DNA of 64,000 bases from Aggregatilinea lenta. Its GTDB lineage: Bacteria; Chloroflexota; Anaerolineae; Aggregatilineales; Aggregatilineaceae. Both the position numbers and the translations under genes were made by a program. The notes beneath the pieces were generated by a model. That model made no database searches. It was not told the origin of the DNA and saw only the letters and a program-made list of their open reading frames with translations. Below are positions 42,615 through 51,814 of the stretch, in pieces. Positions within the stretch are counted from its first letter, which is position 1; every line of letters starts with the position of its first letter. The stretch is taken from NCBI RefSeq assembly GCF_003569045.1, contig NZ_BFCB01000001.1:279189-343188 (forward strand), read 5' to 3'.

Positions 42615-43496
42615 ATGAGCAAATCGACTTCTGCGCCAAGCGCCACGATTCTCGCACTGCTGCAGCGCTATTCTTACCGGCGCTACCTGGCCCTTCAGGC
42701 CGGGCTTTTTGTCCGGCGTGGGGAGGCCGTGTCGCGACCTGCGCGCTGGAGCCGGGCACTGCGCGCGTTCTTCAAATACCCCCTCACGCAGGACCGCGCG
42801 CGTCCCTTTCTGTCGTTCCCCGATCATCCTGTCGCGCTCAAGATGCGGGAAGAAGTCGTCGAAAGTAACCGGCGGGTTGACGCACTCGGACTGGTTCCAC
42901 ACAAAGCGCTTGAAAAGAACTGGGACTTTCTCAATGCCTTTAGTGCTATCTTGCTCCGGGACCGTCTCGACGACGTGGTTGTCGATATGGGCAGCGGTCG
43001 CAACTCGGTGATCCTCAGGTGGCTGGCGCTGTATGGGTATAAGCGCCTGTACGGCTGCGACTTGATTGCCGAGCCACACGTTGAAGGCCCGGTAGAATAT
43101 ACCGTTCAAAATATCGAGCAGACGAATTATCCCGATCACTTTGCGGACGTCATTACCTGCCTGTCCGTCATCGAGCATGGCGTCGATACGGTCCGGTTCC
43201 TGGCGGAATGCGAACGGCTGCTGAAGCCGGGGGGCCTGTTAATCATCTCAACGGATTACTGGCAGACACCGCTGGATCTGGAGGGTGTGGAGGACGAACT
43301 TGGCCCCGTGCACATCTTCTCGGCAGAATCGCTCAAGGCGGCGCTGTTCGATCCGGCGGAACAGGGCGGGCTGCGCGTAGCTGGCCAGCCCGACTTTACC
43401 TGTGACCAGCCGGTCGTTGCGCGTCCGTCCGTCCCTCAAATTGATGGGAAGTACACGTTTTACTTCATGCGCTTCCAGAAAGCACAGATCCCGTAA
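42615..43496 (+). CDS. SAM-dependent methyltransferase (class I)
   Basis: This 293-aa protein has the SAM-binding motif VVDMGSGRNSVILRWLALYG (the usual GxGxG reads GSGRNS), then FADVITCLSVIEHGVDTVRFLAECERLLKPGGLLIIST, the standard methyltransferase post-motifs. A GT2 gene lies on each side in the opposite orientation, so a glycan or lipid-linked sugar target is plausible. This is inferred from the neighbourhood. Confidence 0.85.
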   Translation: MSKSTSAPSATILALLQRYSYRRYLALQAGLFVRRGEAVSRPARWSRALRAFFKYPLTQDRARPFLSFPDHPVALKMREEVVESNRRVDALGLVPHKALEKNWDFLNAFSAILLRDRLDDVVVDMGSGRNSVILRWLALYGYKRLYGCDLIAEPHVEGPVEYTVQNIEQTNYPDHFADVITCLSVIEHGVDTVRFLAECERLLKPGGLLIISTDYWQTPLDLEGVEDELGPVHIFSAESLKAALFDPAEQGGLRVAGQPDFTCDQPVVARPSVPQIDGKYTFYFMRFQKAQIP

Positions 43497-43500
43497 GGCG

Positions 43501-44481
43501 CTACTGATCAGTGGGCTGCACGAGGCCCCACCGCGCCAGCAGGGGGCGCAGCCCGGTACGGTCGATGATGGCGCGCGGCACGGTGCGGATCGTGCGCGAG
43601 ATCAGCGCACGATGGTGGTCGCGCTGCCACTGCCACCGGAAGCGCTCGGCGTCCGCGCCCCACAACCGCGCTTCAACGTCCGCCGGGAGCGCGATCCCCT
43701 GGCTGCCCCAGCCTTGCCAGCTCGCGCGCATCAGGTCGGAGTCCACGGGGCGGATCTGCGTCCATTCGCCGTGACGCAGCAGCACGGTGTTGTGCTCGAT
43801 CCACTCGTACGGGTTGCGCGTCCCGCTCAGATTGCCGCCGTGCATGAAAAACGTCCCGCCGAGTTCAGTTCCCGTGCAGGTGTGTGCCGTGCGTACGGCA
43901 TCGCGCATGGCCCAGTCGAAGTCGCCCGTCACGCGGAAGTGCTCGTCAAACGGCCCGGCTTGTTCAAACAGCGCACGCGTGAACAGGAAAAACGGCCCGA
44001 CCCCGGCGCGCGGTGTGACGCGGGCCGGATTGTAGGAAGCCGGGAAGGTGCGCGTCTGCGTGACGGGCAGCAGACCCAGTGCTTTGCCCTGCGTGATCTG
44101 CACGAATGGGAAGTCGATCAACTGGCAGCCCTCGCGCAGGCGGGCCACGCCTTCGACCAGCGCCGGAGCATAACGCAGATCGTCCACATTCCAGAAGCCG
44201 AGACAGCCGCCCGTCGAGGCGTGAATGCCCCGGTTCCACGAGGCGTAAACCGTTTCCCGCGCGACGTACTGCATCGTCACGCTGGCACCCGCCTGCCGCA
44301 CCGACGCGGCCAACGACTCGATCGCGCGGCGCTCCTCAGCGGACGCGCCGTTGGCGACCAGCACCAGCTCGACGGTCAGCCCGGCTGCGCGCAGCGCGGC
44401 GACGACTTCCGCGACGCGCTCGCCGTAGACCGGCAGGTGCGCTTCGGAGCGGAACAGCGACGTGATGAGTGAGAGATCCAC
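43501..44481 (-). CDS. GT2-like glycosyltransferase
   Basis: This 326-aa protein follows a GT-A pattern: MDLSLITSLFRSEAHLPVYGERVAEVV, LVLVANGASAEERRAIESL, YASWNRGIHASTGGCLGFWNVDD (the DxD-type NVDD), PFFLFTRALFEQAGPFDEHFRVTGDFDWAMRDA. No membrane segment is seen. It belongs with the GT2 and methyltransferase genes just left as a surface-glycan group. Confidence 0.85.
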   Translation of the reverse strand: MDLSLITSLFRSEAHLPVYGERVAEVVAALRAAGLTVELVLVANGASAEERRAIESLAASVRQAGASVTMQYVARETVYASWNRGIHASTGGCLGFWNVDDLRYAPALVEGVARLREGCQLIDFPFVQITQGKALGLLPVTQTRTFPASYNPARVTPRAGVGPFFLFTRALFEQAGPFDEHFRVTGDFDWAMRDAVRTAHTCTGTELGGTFFMHGGNLSGTRNPYEWIEHNTVLLRHGEWTQIRPVDSDLMRASWQGWGSQGIALPADVEARLWGADAERFRWQWQRDHHRALISRTIRTVPRAIIDRTGLRPLLARWGLVQPTDQ

Positions 44482-44528
44482 GGGGCAGCTATCCTGACCG
44501 TAGGGGGTGCGCCAGCGAGCCGGTGCAT

Positions 44529-46037
44529 TTATTCATCGCCAAAGCCGGTGAAGCCCGGCGGCAGGTTTTCCATGCCGGGCGGCACTTCTTTTTCCCGAGG
44601 CATGGCGGGCAGCCGGACTTCGTTGGCCGACACCAGCGCCGGGATCGTCTGGTTTTCCTCGGCGGCGACCTGCGACGCGTACACGAGGCTGCGCACGTAG
44701 ACCACGATCGCGCCGATGCCTGCCAGCGCCGCGACCAGCTCGATGGTGATGCCCGCCGCCGGAACCGGCAAGTTGGTCAGCAGCACGAAGACGCCGCCGC
44801 CCAGCGCCAGCATCGTGATCCAGCGCTTGTAGGTGCCGGTCTGCTGGATGCGCAGCACGTGACGGTAAATGAGCTGGCCCAACGCGAAGCTGACAACCAC
44901 GCGCCCCATGAACAACAGCATGAACCAGAACCCGCCGATCAGGCCCAGGTTGACGGCGAACAGGGCCACAGCAGACACGATCGACAACTCCGTCAGTCCG
45001 ATGGCGATCAGCAGCAGCAGCGCGATCAGGCTGATGAGGACCAGGATCACGGCCAGCGGGAACGACAACATGAACGTGACCAGTCCCCAGCCGATGGTCG
45101 GGATCATACGTTTGCGCACGTTTTGCGCGGGCTGCGTCACGAAGTTCGGCACGACACGCAGCCCAACCGCGCCGATGAGCAGCAGCGTGATCAGGTCGCG
45201 CACGGCGTTCACGGCGTAGGTCTTCATGATGCGCGCAGCGGCTTCGGGCTGTTCGGCGTGGATGATGTCCGGTTGGGAGACGATCTGCGTGAAGCTGGTG
45301 CTGCCGCCGACAACGCCGGACGGAATCTCGCTGATGGTCGGCGCTTCGTAGCTCAGGTCGCCCACCACCTGCGCGTCTTGCGCGATTTGCAGGCCGGGGT
45401 TGCTGAACGATACGTCGTAGAATGGCAGATCGGGGATGTCCGTGCTGCGCCGGGCGTCGCCCACCGACGCGTCGATGCGCCCCTCGACGGCCCCGTTGAC
45501 GATCAGCGTCTCGCCGCTGAAGTCGATGTCACCGCCGATGGTGCCGTCCACCTGCGCCTGATAGCCATAGACCAGCAGGTCGCCGGGAATGCGGCTGCCC
45601 TGGCTGACGGTGGTGTTGAGTGCGATGCTCATCAAGTCCGTGCGCGGATTGGTGAAGCGGGCCTGATCCGCAATGGTGACGCTCACGCCGATGAAGTGCA
45701 CGTCGTCGCCGACCGTGCCCTGCACGTCCACCTTGCCGCCCGCGACCCAGATGTCGCCGGTGACAACCGCCGAAGGAGCGAGGGTGACGTTCGACGCGAT
45801 GCCGAGCAGGTCACCGTCGATGGTTCCGTGGATTTCCAGCACGCGGCAGATGAAGAAGAAGTCCTCGACGATGTGCTCGTCTGCCCCCACCACGCAGCGA
45901 TCCCCGCGCAACCCGTCGGATGCCTCGACCTGGCTGGTCACGCCAACGGCGAGCAGTAGAAGGGCCAGCAGAAAGACCAATCGTTTGTGGCGCGTGCAAA
46001 AAGCAGCCATAAGATGTCTAGGTCGCGTTCCTTCCAT
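44529..46037 (-). CDS. Polymer-forming cytoskeletal (bactofilin-like) domain fused to a membrane domain
   Basis: This 502-aa protein has a signal or anchor segment (about 15-40). Beta-helical hexapeptide-like repeats typical of bactofilin/CcmA domains follow (about 55-220, for example EIHGTIDGDLLGIASNVTLAPSAVVTGDIWVAGG and QAQVDGTIGGDIDFSGETLIVNGAVEGRI). The second half has about six hydrophobic segments (about 280-450). The C-terminal 45 residues are Pro/Glu-rich. The order, beta-helix outside and permease-like helices after it, differs from soluble bactofilins. It may organise the cell surface. Confidence 0.8.
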   Translation of the reverse strand: MEGTRPRHLMAAFCTRHKRLVFLLALLLLAVGVTSQVEASDGLRGDRCVVGADEHIVEDFFFICRVLEIHGTIDGDLLGIASNVTLAPSAVVTGDIWVAGGKVDVQGTVGDDVHFIGVSVTIADQARFTNPRTDLMSIALNTTVSQGSRIPGDLLVYGYQAQVDGTIGGDIDFSGETLIVNGAVEGRIDASVGDARRSTDIPDLPFYDVSFSNPGLQIAQDAQVVGDLSYEAPTISEIPSGVVGGSTSFTQIVSQPDIIHAEQPEAAARIMKTYAVNAVRDLITLLLIGAVGLRVVPNFVTQPAQNVRKRMIPTIGWGLVTFMLSFPLAVILVLISLIALLLLIAIGLTELSIVSAVALFAVNLGLIGGFWFMLLFMGRVVVSFALGQLIYRHVLRIQQTGTYKRWITMLALGGGVFVLLTNLPVPAAGITIELVAALAGIGAIVVYVRSLVYASQVAAEENQTIPALVSANEVRLPAMPREKEVPPGMENLPPGFTGFGDE

Positions 46038-46147
46038 CCGGGCGCGGAACAGCGTGGGGCGGGTGCGCGGATTCTAAAAGGACGTTTGTCGTTGAGTGTA
46101 TTGTACCAACAAGCGCCGCGATCGGAATATCCTGTCAGGCCAGTGCC

Positions 46148-47302
46148 CTACGCTGGCAGCGTGATCGTGCCCAGGTAGGTGAAGTCGGAGACGCGCACCA
46201 GCTCGCCGTTGTTGAGGTTGAGCTTGTAGGTGCTGCCCGTCCCGGTATCGATCACCAGCAGGGCGCTGCCGTCGTCGATGAAGCGCACCGCGCGGAAGTC
46301 GGTCGTGCCCGGCGGCAGGATCAGCACCTGCTGCTGCGCGGCGATGTCCACGAACATCAGCGCGTACTGCTGGACATCGCCTTCTTCTGCTGGCGGCGCG
46401 CTGGCGATGCTGTAGGCGGCCAGCGTCCCGGCGGCGTTGACCACCAGCGATCCCGCGTACGGATAGGGCAGGCCCGGCGCGGTGATGGTGTAGCTGAGGT
46501 CCGAGCGCAGGTCGAAGACGCGCACATTGTACGGCCCGGCAGCCTGAGCCAGCTCCAGCCGGACGAACAGCGCGCCGTCGGGCGTGACGGCGGCGGCACA
46601 GGCACAGCCCGGCTCTTCGGCCAGCGTGCGGAAGGCGGCGTTCGCCAGATTATATTCGTGCACCTCGGTGTAGGCGGCATAAGGGCCATTCGTTCCGGCC
46701 CCCGGATCGTAGGCGGCGTCGAAGTAGAAGCGCGTCATGCCGTCGGTCAGCGCGACCGGGGCGATCTCTGTGGGCGGCGCGGGCGATTCAATTGGGATTT
46801 CGCGCAGGCTGCCGCCGCCGGACTGCGCGATGCTGGCGTGCGAAACGCCGTTCGCGTCCACCTGCACCCACGCGATCGAGCGCGCGTCGGGCGAGGTGAC
46901 CCACTCCGTCACGCGCCGGTCGGCGCTGCTCTGGATGAACGGGTGTGGCTCGATGCGGCCATCGGGATAGGCACGCATGATCACGCCGTTTTGCGGCTTG
47001 CGGTACATCACGTAGCCGCCGACCAGCGTGAACTCGTCGCCATTGTCGACGGGGACCACCGTGCTCAGCCCGGTGAGCGCGTCCACGAAGTAGATCTGCG
47101 CGGTGCCCAGGGCCGGGTCACGCCGGACGAACACGTCCACCCACGGCGCGATGGGTTCCTGCGCCTGCGACGGGATGGCGGCGGCCCACAGACCCGCGAT
47201 CAGCGCCAGCAGGACAACGCCCCGCAGGACGGTTCGGCTCAGGAGGGCGGCAGGTGCTGTGGTTCGGCGAGACACGGAGGCTCCCACGCGGTGAAAAAGC
47301 AA
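46148..47302 (-). CDS. Secreted beta-propeller-like hypothetical protein
   Basis: This 384-aa protein has an N-terminal signal or anchor (about 25-48, LRGVVLLALIAGLWAAAIPSQAQ). Repeating strands with WVTSPDARSIAWVQVDANG, YTEVHEYNLANAAFRTLA, AAAVTPDGALFVRLEL and VVNAAGTLAAYSIA suggest a WD/TolB-like propeller of about six blades. No catalytic motif is visible. It is close to the upstream region of the bactofilin-like gene on the same strand. Confidence 0.75.
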   Translation of the reverse strand: MLFHRVGASVSRRTTAPAALLSRTVLRGVVLLALIAGLWAAAIPSQAQEPIAPWVDVFVRRDPALGTAQIYFVDALTGLSTVVPVDNGDEFTLVGGYVMYRKPQNGVIMRAYPDGRIEPHPFIQSSADRRVTEWVTSPDARSIAWVQVDANGVSHASIAQSGGGSLREIPIESPAPPTEIAPVALTDGMTRFYFDAAYDPGAGTNGPYAAYTEVHEYNLANAAFRTLAEEPGCACAAAVTPDGALFVRLELAQAAGPYNVRVFDLRSDLSYTITAPGLPYPYAGSLVVNAAGTLAAYSIASAPPAEEGDVQQYALMFVDIAAQQQVLILPPGTTDFRAVRFIDDGSALLVIDTGTGSTYKLNLNNGELVRVSDFTYLGTITLPA

Positions 47303-47645
47303 AATCTACGGTCCGGGCACGGTGTACGATACCGGGATCGCCTCACATTCTGTCCCTGGCAAGGCGATCCTGTCAAGAAAGCGGTGGAGGCGCGCAGGGC
47401 GTCCGTGCGCGACTTCAGGACGGCTGCTGCGTATTAATGGGTAGCCGGGTGCGCGTTCCGCCCCAGAAGCTGACCTTCTGGTAAGTCGAACACTAAGTGG
47501 TGGCGGGCAGGTCGGGGCGCTTTGGACTGCGCCGCCTGTCGTGTTAAACTACCAGCATATCCGGCTCTTCCCATTCAACCGGCTGAATGCCGGTGAACGC
47601 CGGGCATACAGAAGCCCTGGCGTGCTCGACACGGAGACTTCGGTC

Positions 47646-48542
47646 ATGAAAAGCGCCAACGCTCGCACCGATCGCGACATCCTGACCAAGCACGCATACG
47701 CCAACGACGAACACCTCGCCCTTCGCTATCGCATTCACGACGAGTACAGCCGCCCGAAGGTGGATTTTCAGTCGTGGGTCGTGGATAGCTTCGATTGGCG
47801 TGGGGATGAACGTGTACTGGACGTCGGCGCGGGATCGGGCAGCTATTTCGAGCCGGTGCAGGCGCGCCTGTCGCAGGGGCTGCATGTCGCGGGCGACCTG
47901 TCATTCGGCATGGCGCAGCAGGCCCACCAGCGCGCCGCCGACCTGCCCACCAGCGTGCTAAACTTTGACGTGCAGCAGCTTCCGTTTGCCGACGCCAGCT
48001 TCGACGTCGTGCTGGCGAACCACATGCTGTATCACGTGCCCGACCTGGACGCGGCGCTGGCCGAGATCCGGCGCGTGCTGCGCGAAGACGGCTGCCTGAT
48101 CGCCGCGACGAACAGCGCGGCGAACATGCCAGAGCTGGATACGCTTTACCGCCGCGCGATCACGCTGCTGGGCTACCCGAAGCACCGCTTCGCGGATTTC
48201 GTAAGCGGGTTCACGCTCGAAAGCGGCCCCCGGCGGCTGGCGCATCACTTCCGCGCCGTGGCGCGCTATGACCTACCGAGCGCGCTGTACTTCCCCGAAG
48301 TCGATCCGGTGCTGGCCTACATCGACAGCACGCGCGACATCCGCGAGCCGCAGTTGCCCGACGAGATCACATGGGACGCGTTCATGGAAATGATGAACAA
48401 GCAGATCTCGCGCCTGATCCGGCACATGGGCGAGCTGCAGGTCAATAAGCTATCCGGCGTGCTGATCGCCACCAACGGCGGCGGCTTCGCGCACGACTAC
48501 CTGGATCTGCTCGACGACGCGGCGCTGAGTCCCGCGAGCTAA
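47646..48542 (+). CDS. SAM-dependent methyltransferase (UbiE/COQ5-like)
   Basis: This 298-aa protein starts at the ATG at 47646 behind CACGGAGACTTCGGTC. The class I motifs are RVLDVGAGSGSYFEPVQARL, then VLNFDVQQLPFADASFDVVLANHMLYHVPDLDAALAEIRRVLREDGCLIAATN. Small-molecule targets are likely. The C-terminal 100 residues (FYFPEVDPVLAYIDST region) are not specific. Confidence 0.88.
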   Translation: MKSANARTDRDILTKHAYANDEHLALRYRIHDEYSRPKVDFQSWVVDSFDWRGDERVLDVGAGSGSYFEPVQARLSQGLHVAGDLSFGMAQQAHQRAADLPTSVLNFDVQQLPFADASFDVVLANHMLYHVPDLDAALAEIRRVLREDGCLIAATNSAANMPELDTLYRRAITLLGYPKHRFADFVSGFTLESGPRRLAHHFRAVARYDLPSALYFPEVDPVLAYIDSTRDIREPQLPDEITWDAFMEMMNKQISRLIRHMGELQVNKLSGVLIATNGGGFAHDYLDLLDDAALSPAS

Positions 48543-48682
48543 CCACCGGCGGGCCGTTCTGAACTGACTCCCCAACGCAGCGACCCGCTGCGTTTTTGCT
48601 GCTCCGCCCCCGGTCGCCGCGCAGCCCTGATTTGTTTACAATCCCAGCAGGGCATACGTTTTTCCTCTCAGGAGTCAATGTC

Positions 48683-49546
48683 GTGTCGCAGCAAGCCGCA
48701 TCCGCCCCGCCGGATGCTCGATCATCCGCCGTCAAGTCGAATACCGATTTCGCCATCGGGCTGGCGCGTGCGGCGGCGGGCGCGGTCATCTTCGCGCTGC
48801 CGATGATCATGACGATGGAGATGTGGTTCCTCGGCTTCACCATCGCGCGGGTCAAGCTGGCGCTGCTGCTGGGCCTGAACTTTCCGCTGCTGGTCGGGCT
48901 GTCGCACTACTTCGGTTTCGAGGAGACGTTCGAACTGAAGGAAGACCTGTTGGACGCCTGCGTCGCGTACGGCGTGGGCTTCATCACGTCCATCGTGGGA
49001 CTGCTGGTGCTGGGCGTGATCGATCCCGGCATGAGCGCGGACGAGATCGTGGGCAAAGTGGCGATCCAGGCCGTGCCTGCCAGTTTGGGCGCGCTGCTGG
49101 CGCAGAGCCAGCTCGGCCAGTTCAACGCGGAAGACGAGGAACGCCAGCATCCACTGACCTACGGCGGCGTGCTGTTCATTATGATCGCCGGGGCGTTATT
49201 CCTCAGCCTGAATCTCGCGCCGACCGAGGAAATTATCCTGATCGCATTCCGCATGACGATCTGGCACGCACTGATCCTGATCGGGCTGTCGCTGGCCGGG
49301 ATGCACGGCTTTGTGTATACGTTCAAGTTCCGGGGCCAGCCCGACGCGCCGCCCGGCACCCCGGCGTGGAGCCTGTTCATACGGTTCACGGTGGTGGGCT
49401 ACGTGCTGGCACTGCTGGTGAGCCTGCTCGTGTTGTGGATCTTTGGGCGCGTGGAAAACACGGCGTACGACCAGATTTTGATGATCGTGGTGGTGCTGGG
49501 CTTCCCGGCGGCGATTGGCGCAGCCGCGGCCCGGCTGATCCTGTAA
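48683..49546 (+). CDS. TIGR02587-family integral membrane protein
   Basis: This 287-aa protein uses a GTG at 48683 behind CAGGAGTCAATGTC. About seven hydrophobic segments carry the family pattern ALPMIMTMEMWFLGFTIAR, LLLGLNFPLLVGLSHYFGF, FITSIVGLLVLGVIDP and AFRMTIWHALILIGLSLAG. TIGR02587 members are putative membrane proteins of unknown function. They are usually followed by a TIGR02588 gene, as here. Confidence 0.85.
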   Translation: MSQQAASAPPDARSSAVKSNTDFAIGLARAAAGAVIFALPMIMTMEMWFLGFTIARVKLALLLGLNFPLLVGLSHYFGFEETFELKEDLLDACVAYGVGFITSIVGLLVLGVIDPGMSADEIVGKVAIQAVPASLGALLAQSQLGQFNAEDEERQHPLTYGGVLFIMIAGALFLSLNLAPTEEIILIAFRMTIWHALILIGLSLAGMHGFVYTFKFRGQPDAPPGTPAWSLFIRFTVVGYVLALLVSLLVLWIFGRVENTAYDQILMIVVVLGFPAAIGAAAARLIL

Positions 49547-49566
49547 GCAGTAAGCGAGAGAATCCC

Positions 49567-50040
49567 GTGGTAGATGACGCTCAACCGCACGATCCGTCCT
49601 TCGTGCAGGACATGCTCCAGTCCGATGACCGCCCGTCCAAAGATGCGCAAGAAGCGCCTGGGGGCGAGGATACGCCGCTGCTGGAATGGATCGCGGGCCT
49701 CGTGGGCATGGTGCTGCTGCTGGCGGCGATCGGGTTTTTGCTCGGCCAGGCGCTCCAGGCGGACGACAGCCCGCCGTCGATTGTGGTCGAGGTGCGCGCG
49801 ATCACGCAGCAGGGCGATCAATTCCTGGTGCAGTTCGAGGCGACGAACGAAGGCGATCAGACGGCAGCGGACGTGACGATCGAGGGGCAGTTGATCCGGG
49901 ACGGGGAGACGGTCGAAACCGGCACCTCGACCATCACCTACATTCCCGCGCAGTCGATGCGGCGCGGCGGGTTGTTCTTCACGCAGGATCCCAGCGATTA
50001 TACGCTCGATCTGCGCGCGACGGGGTATGAGAAGCCGTGA
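49567..50040 (+). CDS. TIGR02588-family single-pass membrane protein
   Basis: This 157-aa protein starts at a GTG at 49567, 20 bp behind the TIGR02587 gene. A cytoplasmic acidic N-terminus precedes a membrane segment (about 42-66, WIAGLVGMVLLLAAIGFLLGQ). An outer beta domain has PSIVVEVRAITQQGDQFLVQFEATNEGDQTAADVTIEGQL, like an immunoglobulin-fold or CARDB-like module. The pair is conserved as a unit in several phyla without a known role. Confidence 0.82.
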   Translation: MVDDAQPHDPSFVQDMLQSDDRPSKDAQEAPGGEDTPLLEWIAGLVGMVLLLAAIGFLLGQALQADDSPPSIVVEVRAITQQGDQFLVQFEATNEGDQTAADVTIEGQLIRDGETVETGTSTITYIPAQSMRRGGLFFTQDPSDYTLDLRATGYEKP

Positions 50041-50118
50041 AAACAGTATTTAGTGATGAGTTTGTAGTAGCCAGTGAAGCAAGAGTTGAAAGCAAGAGCA
50101 AAGGTGGGAGCAAAAAAC

Positions 50119-50139
50119 GGGCGGAGCAAGCCCCGCCCC
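50119..50139. repeat. Partial family 2 palindrome
   Basis: GGGCGG-AGCAAG-CCCCGCCC then CTACG, one half of the repeat design seen in the composite element. Confidence 0.45.
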
Positions 50140-50210
50140 TACGAATCAGGGGAAGCAGCGTTCCCGGGTAACAGTGAGCCTCGTCCCTTCCCCAAAAACG
50201 GTTACCCCCG

Positions 50211-50882
50211 CTATTCACTGTCTTCACTATCATCTTTGAAGCCATAGCGCCCGAAGAGCGGCACGAACATCACGGGGATCGTTTCCTCGACGCGCCAGGT
50301 GTTGCCCTGGCGGCGCACGCGCTGGAGCGTTTGCTGCTGCTTGGCGTCCCCGATCGGGATCACCAGTCGCCCACCATCTGCGAGCTGCGTTTGCAGCGGA
50401 CCGGGGATCGCAGGCGCTGCCGCTGCCGCCAGGATGCCGTCGAACGGGGCCATATCCGGGAAGCCCTGGCTGCCATCCCCGACGAACACCTCGACGTTGT
50501 GATAGCCCAGGTCCGCCAGCCGCCGCTGAGCCTCGTCCGCCAGCGAGGAGTGGCGCTCCAGGGAGTAGACCATCTGCGCCAGCTCGCACAGCACAGCGGT
50601 CTGGTAGCCGGACCCCGTGCCGATCTCCAGGATCGTCTCGTGCGGGTGCACTTCGAGCAGCTGCGTCATCAGCGCGACGACGTATGGCTGCGAGATCGTC
50701 TGGTCGCTGCCGATGGGCAGGGGGGTATCCTCGTAGGCGTGCGATTGCAGGCGCGGCGGCACGAAGCGGTGGCGCGGCACGCGGCGCATCGCCTCCAGCA
50801 CGCGCGGATCGGTGATGTCGCGCGCGGCCAACTGGTCGCGGACCATGCGCTCGCGGAGCGTTTCGAAATCGGGCTGGGGCAT
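50211..50882 (-). CDS. pcm: Protein-L-isoaspartate O-methyltransferase
   Basis: This 223-aa protein contains the Pcm signatures RMVRDQLAARDITDPRVLEAMRRVPRHRFV, ISQPYVVALMTQLL, ETILEIGTGSGYQTAVL and FDGILAAAAAPAIPGPLQTQL, then GGRLVIPIG. It repairs isoaspartyl residues in aged proteins. The divergent rsmI gene starts 77 bp away. The start at 50882 follows CGAGGCTCGCAC. Confidence 0.93.
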   Translation of the reverse strand: MPQPDFETLRERMVRDQLAARDITDPRVLEAMRRVPRHRFVPPRLQSHAYEDTPLPIGSDQTISQPYVVALMTQLLEVHPHETILEIGTGSGYQTAVLCELAQMVYSLERHSSLADEAQRRLADLGYHNVEVFVGDGSQGFPDMAPFDGILAAAAAPAIPGPLQTQLADGGRLVIPIGDAKQQQTLQRVRRQGNTWRVEETIPVMFVPLFGRYGFKDDSEDSE

Positions 50883-50959
50883 GTGCGAGCCTCGTGACTT
50901 TATAGTCTATAATACACCGCGACGGTGCCCGGCTGCACCCCGCTACGCAAAGGAATCGC

Positions 50960-51784
50960 ATGCCAACGTTGTATCTTGTGCCAACGCCGATCGGCAACCT
51001 GGAAGACATCACCCTGCGCGCGCTGCGCATTCTGCGTGAGGTGCGCCTGATCGCCGCCGAAGATACGCGCACCACGCGCAAGCTGCTGACGCATTACGAG
51101 ATCACCACGCCGCTGACCAGCTATCACGAGCATAACAAGCTGACCAAGCTCGACGCGGTGCTGGACGCGCTGGACGTGGGCGACGTGGCGCTGGTGTCCG
51201 ACGCGGGCACGCCGGGCATCTCCGACCCCGGCTACGAGCTGGTCAAGGCCGCGTTGGAACGCGCGATCACGGTCGTGCCGCTGCCGGGCGCATCGGCGGC
51301 TGTCGCGGCGCTGGTCGCGTCCGGCCTGCCCACGGATCGCTTCCTGTTCGTGGGCTTTTTGCCGCGCAAAGACAAGGCGCTGCGTGATACGCTGGCGGAT
51401 CTGCGCGAGGAGCGCGCGACGCTGATCGCCTACGAAAGCCCGAACCGGCTGGCGGCTACGCTGGCGGCAGTGCGCGACGTGCTGGGGGATCGCCCGGTGG
51501 CGGTGGCGCGCGAGCTGACCAAGCTGTTCGAGGAGATCCGGCGCGGCCCGGCCAGCGCGGTGCTGGCGCACTACCTTGAGTCGCCGCCCAAAGGCGAGAT
51601 CACGCTGGTGATCGGCGGGGCGGCGGACGAGACCGCAGCGGATCAGCCCTGGGACGAGGACCGCGTGCGCGCGGCGCTGCAGGATCGTCTGGAGGCGGGC
51701 GCCGGGCGGAAGGATGCGGCGCGCGCGGTGGCGGATCTGGCAGGATGGAACCGCCGCGACGTATATAATCTTGACCTTCAGTAA
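50960..51784 (+). CDS. rsmI: 16S rRNA (cytidine1402-2'-O)-methyltransferase
   Basis: This 274-aa SPOUT/tetrapyrrole-methylase-fold protein has LVPTPIGNLEDITLRALRIL, VRLIAAEDTRTTRKLLTHY, ALVSDAGTPGISDPGYEL, LPGASAAVAALVASGLPTDRFLFVGFLPRK and YESPNRLAATL. It methylates the 2'-OH of C1402 in 16S rRNA. A TATAAT box lies at 50908-50913 in the divergent gap. A ribosome site AAAGGAATCGC precedes the ATG. Confidence 0.95.
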   Translation: MPTLYLVPTPIGNLEDITLRALRILREVRLIAAEDTRTTRKLLTHYEITTPLTSYHEHNKLTKLDAVLDALDVGDVALVSDAGTPGISDPGYELVKAALERAITVVPLPGASAAVAALVASGLPTDRFLFVGFLPRKDKALRDTLADLREERATLIAYESPNRLAATLAAVRDVLGDRPVAVARELTKLFEEIRRGPASAVLAHYLESPPKGEITLVIGGAADETAADQPWDEDRVRAALQDRLEAGAGRKDAARAVADLAGWNRRDVYNLDLQ

Positions 51785-51814
51785 CCGTTTCCATTTACAC
51801 AGAAAGCGGAACGC

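Noticed and set aside
44469-45959. Antisense open frame over the bactofilin-like gene
   Set aside because: Gln/Asp/His-rich shadow without a ribosome site; the opposite strand has clear domains.
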